A stretch of 64,000 bases of DNA, taken from NCBI GenBank assembly GCA_963978545.1, contig OZ021722.1, positions 7,397,201-7,461,200 of the forward strand, read 5' to 3'. Under the pieces are notes generated by a model. That model had not been told where the DNA came from. It saw only the letters and a program-made list of their open reading frames with translations, and searched no databases. The DNA comes from Linyphia triangularis (Eukaryota > Arthropoda > Arachnida > Araneae > Linyphiidae). Both the position numbers and the translations under genes were made by a program. Below are positions 59,521 to 64,000 of this stretch, piece by piece. Each line of letters begins with the position of its first letter. Within the stretch, counting starts at the first letter, position 1.

Positions 59521-59693
59521 ACCAAAATAGGTCGTTGTACGTACAAACTAACCAATCGAGCTGAAACTTGGCAGACAGGATCTTTGTCAATGGCAACGTA
59601 TTTCTTTAAGTTTTGGGAGTTGAGTTGCCATACACAAGTTTCTATTACTCGTTCGTGGTCGATTTTGATGGTTACTGGCGTCCGCATTCAACC

Positions 59694-60106
59694 GGTTTGT
59701 CAATTTTCAAGTAGATTTTGACATGTAAGGTATCATTGAACTTAACTTGAAGAATTATGAATATTCATGGTACCAGGTGTACCATAGGTGGTACTACTTC
59801 TGGTTTATCAATTTTGAAGATAAATATGGCATGTTGGGTGTCGTTAGGCTTGTCTTGAAAAATTATGAATGTTTAAGGTACCAGGTATAGCATAGGTAGT
59901 ACCACTTTCGGTTTATCAATTTCCAAGATAAATATGGCATGTTGGACTTTTGTTTTGATGAATTATGAATGTTTAAAGTACCAGGTATGCTATTGGTACC
60001 ACTTTCGGTTTATCAATTTTTAAGATAATTATTGCATGTAAGGTATCGTCGAACTCAGTTTGAAGAATTATGAATATCCCTGGTACCAGGTTTACCATAG
60101 GGGATA
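59694..60106 (+). repeat. About 107-bp tandem repeat, four copies
   Basis: CGGTTTATCAATTTTGAAGA-type starts lie at about 59694, 59801, 59909 and 60008. Each unit continues with GGCATGTTGG-like and GAATTATGAATGTTTA-like blocks and a GTACCAGGT motif. Units are diverged. Confidence 0.9.
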
Positions 60107-60174
60107 AATAGAAAAACGATGAAACGGACAAATTCAAAAAAGAGAAGTCGTCAGTGTTTAAAAAAAAATTTATG

Positions 60175-60970
60175 ATATCCCCCAAAAAAACACTTTTGAA
60201 AAGTAGAAGAAACCAACCTCAAAAACACAAAAAACGTTCTTACAATAAAAAAAATCATAAACATGATGAAAATTTTCAGCCACAAACACAGTGATATAAA
60301 AAAATGGCCAACCTCTGATTAGAACTCTCGGTTGTGACTCGCTTACGAATGTATGCTTACTTAATTTATTTTTAACATTTAAGTTCTGCTCCCATAAAAA
60401 TTTACGCTGCTTGAGGTTGGCGCCCGTCTTAATTACTAACCTTTAAAACCCCCCCACACATAAAAACTTTCCAAAATGTATGTATCAACCAAACAAAAGC
60501 TTACCAGAAACACTTTAGTTTCCTACTTAAAAAATTCTTAATAACGATTCAAATGCAAGCGTTTGAGCACAGTTTCTCTATACTATTTTGAAAATTACAC
60601 GAGCTTGAATATTTACACCACTTTGTATTTCCTTCGCATCTAAATGAAATCATAAACTCAAATATTCGTGCAAACATCCATAAATTAGTTTAAACGCAAG
60701 CATTGTTAATATTCCTATGACGGGCGCCAACCTCAAGCAGCGTAAATTTTTATGGGAGCGGAACTTAAATGTTAAAAATAAATTAAGTAAGCATACATTC
60801 GTAAGCGAGTCACACCGAGAGTTCTAATCAGAGGTTGGCCATTTTTTTATATCACTGTGTTTGTGGCTGAAAATTTTCATCATGTTTATGATATTTTTAT
60901 TGTAAGAACGTTTTTTGTGTTTTTGAGGTTGGTTTCTTCTACTTTTCAAAAGTGTTTTTTTGGGGGATAT
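60175..60970. mobile_element. Long inverted repeat element (arms about 250 bp)
   Basis: The left arm 60175-60428 and right arm 60719-60970 are reverse complements that differ at only a few positions. The ends are ATATCCCCC and GGGGGATAT. The 290-bp spacer has no open frame. It is a foldback or long-TIR MITE structure. No flanking target duplication was found. Confidence 0.92.
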
Positions 60971-60972
60971 GT

Positions 60973-61058
60973 TGTCTTTGTAGGATAATGAAAGATTTGG
61001 TAGAAGTTACAACTATAAGAAGAGGTTTCAAACATAATTAGTGGCAAATATTAAACGA
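60973..61058 (+). repeat. 86-bp segment identical to 58101-58186
   Basis: It starts TGTCTTTGTAGGATAATG two bases after the inverted-repeat element ends. Both copies match base for base by eye. Confidence 0.95.
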
Positions 61059-62046
61059 GAAAGGAACTTATTTCATTTGTACTGTAGTTTATACTCAGCC
61101 AATATTTCATAAGCATTAGGAAATGGTTTATGCTATTTATAAAAACGGGGCATGAAGCAAAATCAATTGCCAAGTAAATAAAATTTATCTTTGTCATTAA
61201 AGGGAATTTCTCCTACGAATTCAGTGAATACATAAAAATGTCTTGGAAAATATATTAAATTAAGCTTTAATATTTATATATTAAAGCTTTTTCTGTCTGA
61301 GCATTGAATTCTTTTTTTCTTGTTGGATAGAACTGCTGTTTTTTATTATATAATTCATTTTGGCATAATATTGCATAAAATTTTTCACAGTTTAAAATTA
61401 ACAAAATAATTACTTGCAAAACATTTAACTCCAATTAAGTGTATTTTGATGTTCAACATTTAGCTCAAATAAAATATAAGTTAAATTTCTTAATTATACT
61501 AAATTTCATTCCGAAAAAGTTTTCCTAGAAAGTGATTCGGAAAACGTTTTCCTAGAAATCGATCCACAAAACTTTTCACATCAAAACAAAAGTTAACAAA
61601 CTGAACATCGGAAAGAATTTTATATTTTCTAAGAAATTGCACAGTTAATTATTTTTCTCATTAAGCATATGAACTGTATGGATGCCCTTTTCACAACAAT
61701 ATATTATTAAAATATACTATATTTACCTGTATTAGATGTTACTTGAAGATAAAGATAGGGTTTTTTGGCTTTGGCACACGGAAAACCAAGGAGAATATTA
61801 GGACACTTGAAAAACATGTGCAGCCATTTTTTTTTTTTTTTTTTTTAAATGGAAGAATAACTCTCAGAGCTGGAGGGTTGCTCTATTACTATAACCCTCC
61901 CACCTCCTTCAATCCCTTCCCCTCCCATTTAACCCTTTGCTTTCAGAAGAACTTCAAATATTTCCCCCATACCTCCCTCCCCCACTACCTTTTCGTTGCA
62001 AGTTTGTAAGTTTATCGTGTTCAAAAATACCCTATAAGCTTTAAGA
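61059..62046. other. AT-rich stretch, no gene seen
   Basis: It contains a T18-type run at about 61827 and a CT-rich patch at 61890-61980. Nothing is supportable as coding. Confidence 0.4.
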
Positions 62047-63005
62047 CAGCGTTCGCCACTAACTTTTAGAGGCGGGCCGTAAACTTTATGTGAGAGCTTT
62101 TCGCGGGCCGGATACACCAAAATATGTATCTTTAATTAGTGTGAGAGTAGACGCTCAGAGAAGGGACACTTGCTGAGTGTAGAATCCAGCTTTAATAACT
62201 CCTTACTGCTCATACCTCATACTACATTTGGCACAAGAGCCATTCTTACGTATGGTCACATCGAGAATGTTCAGCTATCTGTCTCTCTCATCAGAATGAG
62301 GAATACCTCTCTCTGCCGCTAGGAGTCGCCACGAGGGGTTCTCTAGTGGTGCGCCCCCGCTCTCCACACACACTCCACATTATTATATATTTAATAATAT
62401 ATAGCATATCTGAAGACTAGAAAAAATATCTATTTTTTTTATCTTAATAAAATTACAATTGATATTTGATTCTTTTTTTTTTTATCCCAAATAGAACCAT
62501 TTATGCTATATAAATGTTATGTTAGCATAAATGTTATGAATTGCATTTATGTTAGTAAATCAAAGTCTATAAAAGAAGCGAAGATTTGGTTTCAACGTGA
62601 CAATGCGACTTGACATAATTAAACTGTTCTTCTAGATTTACTCGGTTTTAGTTGATATCAATTGTGAGACGATGGCGGTCGAAATCGTTCAGTTTATTTT
62701 ACGATAGAGTCGATGTCTTTTTGGAATATTTGTTGCAGTCAATTTTAATAAATTGACTGCAACAAATTCTTGATGAAAACTACTTTGCATAGTTTCTTCG
62801 GGTGCGTAGTGGAGAACTGTGTTCTACAATGTTAATACATATTATTTCGGATGAATTATAATTATGTAAAAAAAAAAGTCACGACAGTGAAATTTGATCT
62901 CCTTCTTTCCTCCCCCCCCCCCCCATTTTCTGTGGTACCGGCGGGCCGCAGAAATATCTGTCGCTGGCCAAATCCGGCCCGCTGGCCGCGGAGTGGTTGA
63001 CGCTG
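62047..63005. mobile_element. hAT element H with perfect 8-bp target duplication
   Basis: The ends CAGCGTTCGCCACTAAC and GAGTGGTTGACGCTG are inverted, with GGCGGGCCG and GGCCCGCTGGCCGCGG subterminal. CTTTAAGA flanks both sides (62039-62046 and 63006-63013). The GC-rich 'gcgggccg' ends are typical of a widespread hAT MITE type. An LTR-like insert occupies 62140-62379. Confidence 0.93.
62140..62379 (-). mobile_element. Possible solo LTR nested in element H
   Basis: On the minus strand it starts TGTGGAGTGTGTGTGG and ends TCTACTCTCACA, giving TG...CA borders over 240 bp. It contains a TATTAAAGC polyadenylation-like site and has composition unlike the hAT around it. Flanking TAATA and TAATT would be a nearly matching 5-bp duplication. 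No coding part of a retrovirus-like element is present. Confidence 0.4.
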
Positions 63006-63031
63006 CTTTAAGAGAAAGTCCTTATTATATA

Positions 63032-63571
63032 CTTGCTAGCCGACCAAACGGTATAGTGGTTAGCGTGCTAGCTTCTAGACCGCGAGGTTGCGTGTTCTGA
63101 GTCCCGTGTTAGGCATGGGTGTTTGTAAATGTATGTTGGCTTGTCTAATGCCGAATGTTTCTGCGCATTATAGCCCTTGTGTTGCTGACCGCGCCAGATA
63201 ATCTGAATAAAACCTATACTTGCTATGTTACAATCTTCTAGCCCAGTGCATTGAGATACTACTCTGTATAAAACCTTGAAATTTGGTGAGTAGGTACGAA
63301 AATGATCACTTCATGAAATGACATAAACTAAAAACTCGAAAATAGCGTCTAATATATTTTATTTTATATTTGAAATCTTAACGCCATTGCATATGCAGTG
63401 GCTCCACCTGGTTTTGTATTTCGCTATTTTAATTTTCATTTATAATAGATAGGTATTAAAAGAAAGCCATGTATGAAATTTCATTCCTTTTCGTATCTAA
63501 TCACCAAATGTCAAGGTTTTACAGAAAGTAGTTTATAAATGCAATGGACTAGAAACTTGTAACATAGCGAG
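63032..63571. mobile_element. TA-target (mariner-type) MITE split by a SINE
   Basis: Long inverted ends: CTTGCTATGTTACAA on the left and TTGTAACATAGCGAG on the right, with homology continuing inward for about 110 bp (AAAACCTTGA(A/C)ATTTGGTGA). TA flanks both sides. The SINE 63039-63214 sits in the first few bases of the left arm, so the arm resumes at 63215. Confidence 0.85.
63039..63214 (+). mobile_element. tRNA-derived SINE with 11-bp target duplication
   Basis: TATACTTGCTA occurs at 63028-63038 and 63215-63225. The head shows an A box TAGTGGTTAGCGTGC and a slightly disrupted B box GTTCTGAGTCCC. The following CGTGTTAGGCATGGGTGTTT is shared with the SINEs at 8757 and 59398. The 3' end is an AATAAAACC tail. 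Confidence 0.85.
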
Positions 63572-63576
63572 TAGTA

Positions 63577-64000
63577 CAGGGCCCGATCATGACAAGTTGG
63601 GGCCCAAGGCCCGGACACATTCGGGGGCCCTTTTTTCAAACGGACGAATTATTGGAAATGGACTCGACGCTAAGTCAAATGAATTAACATGAAATATAGA
63701 AAAAGTTGATGAATTAATGTTAATATTGTTTTCTAAATGTTTTTTTTTTTTTTTTTAATTGCAAATAAAGAAACAAATTTCAAACAATAAAATTTATAAA
63801 TAAAAAAATAAAAAACTTTGTTATGTATAATATTGCATTTCACTATAACAATGTGTATATCCGTGACGACAATATCTGGATCATTATTCACAATTTCAGG
63901 GTCAACATTCGCTGATTTCACAATAAATTTGTCAAGACTTCCTTTCAATTTATTTTGTTCTCTACCCTTCAAAAAAGCTTGTGTTTCACACTTTTAAACG
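63577..64000. mobile_element. hAT head related to the 54467 element, right end outside window
   Basis: It starts CAGGGCCCGATCATGACA and continues GGGGCCCAAGGCCCGG, similar to the termini of 54467-55264. The right border is not in the window. Confidence 0.5.

Noticed and set aside
8757..63214. Functional tRNA genes at the SINE heads
   Set aside because: A- and B-box-like sequences are present but none of the heads folds as an intact cloverleaf, and all continue into SINE bodies.

Overview
The window is animal nuclear DNA: strongly AT-rich, with GT/AG-bounded short exons in long introns, tRNA-derived SINEs and a dense mixture of hAT, TTAA-target and TA-target DNA transposons. There is no operon structure and no long open frame. 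Repeat content and composition fit an arthropod, possibly a chelicerate such as a spider, but the species call is an inference and no protein was recognised well enough to settle it.

Layout. 1-1480 is the right part of a hAT-like element (copy A). 1693-8741 holds the 3' part of a plus-strand gene: four exons (1693-1737, 3619-3675, 5436-5691, 8625-8741) whose phases join into one open frame of about 157 residues, acidic and then basic with an AT-hook-like GRGRP core, ending at a TAA. Its introns carry hAT elements (2302-3526, 5746-6534, 6896-7267, 7284-7957). 8967-30900 is an array of related exon-plus-intron cassettes: one open copy (8967-9219) and four degenerate ones (10362-11436, 18283-19604, 24553-29105, 30598-30900). 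All end in similar Lys/Glu-rich sequence followed by a GTAAGT-type donor. Two copies have grown internally, one as an 89-bp minisatellite and one as four nearly identical units of about 1.1 kb. The introns are duplicated with the exons, and transposons B (14287-17973) and C (20357-22905) sit in single cassettes, so paralogous introns show the empty sites. Possible exons continue at 35137-35255 and 35784-35920.

32222-34390 (element D) and 48611-52685 (element E) are two inverted-orientation members of one hAT family, both with perfect 8-bp target duplications. E carries a nested element with an 11-copy, exactly 148-bp satellite. 39790-40990 is an 84-bp minisatellite. 42-64 kb has no supportable gene. 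It holds a triple nest (SINE-like insert in hAT in TTAA palindrome, 54447-55387), a long inverted repeat (60175-60970), a hAT element with a perfect target duplication (62047-63005) containing an LTR-like insert, and a mariner-type MITE split by a SINE (63032-63571).

The most useful signal is the exon/intron cassette amplification, with transposon insertions that give its relative chronology. No complete functional system was found. All identity statements are by eye.
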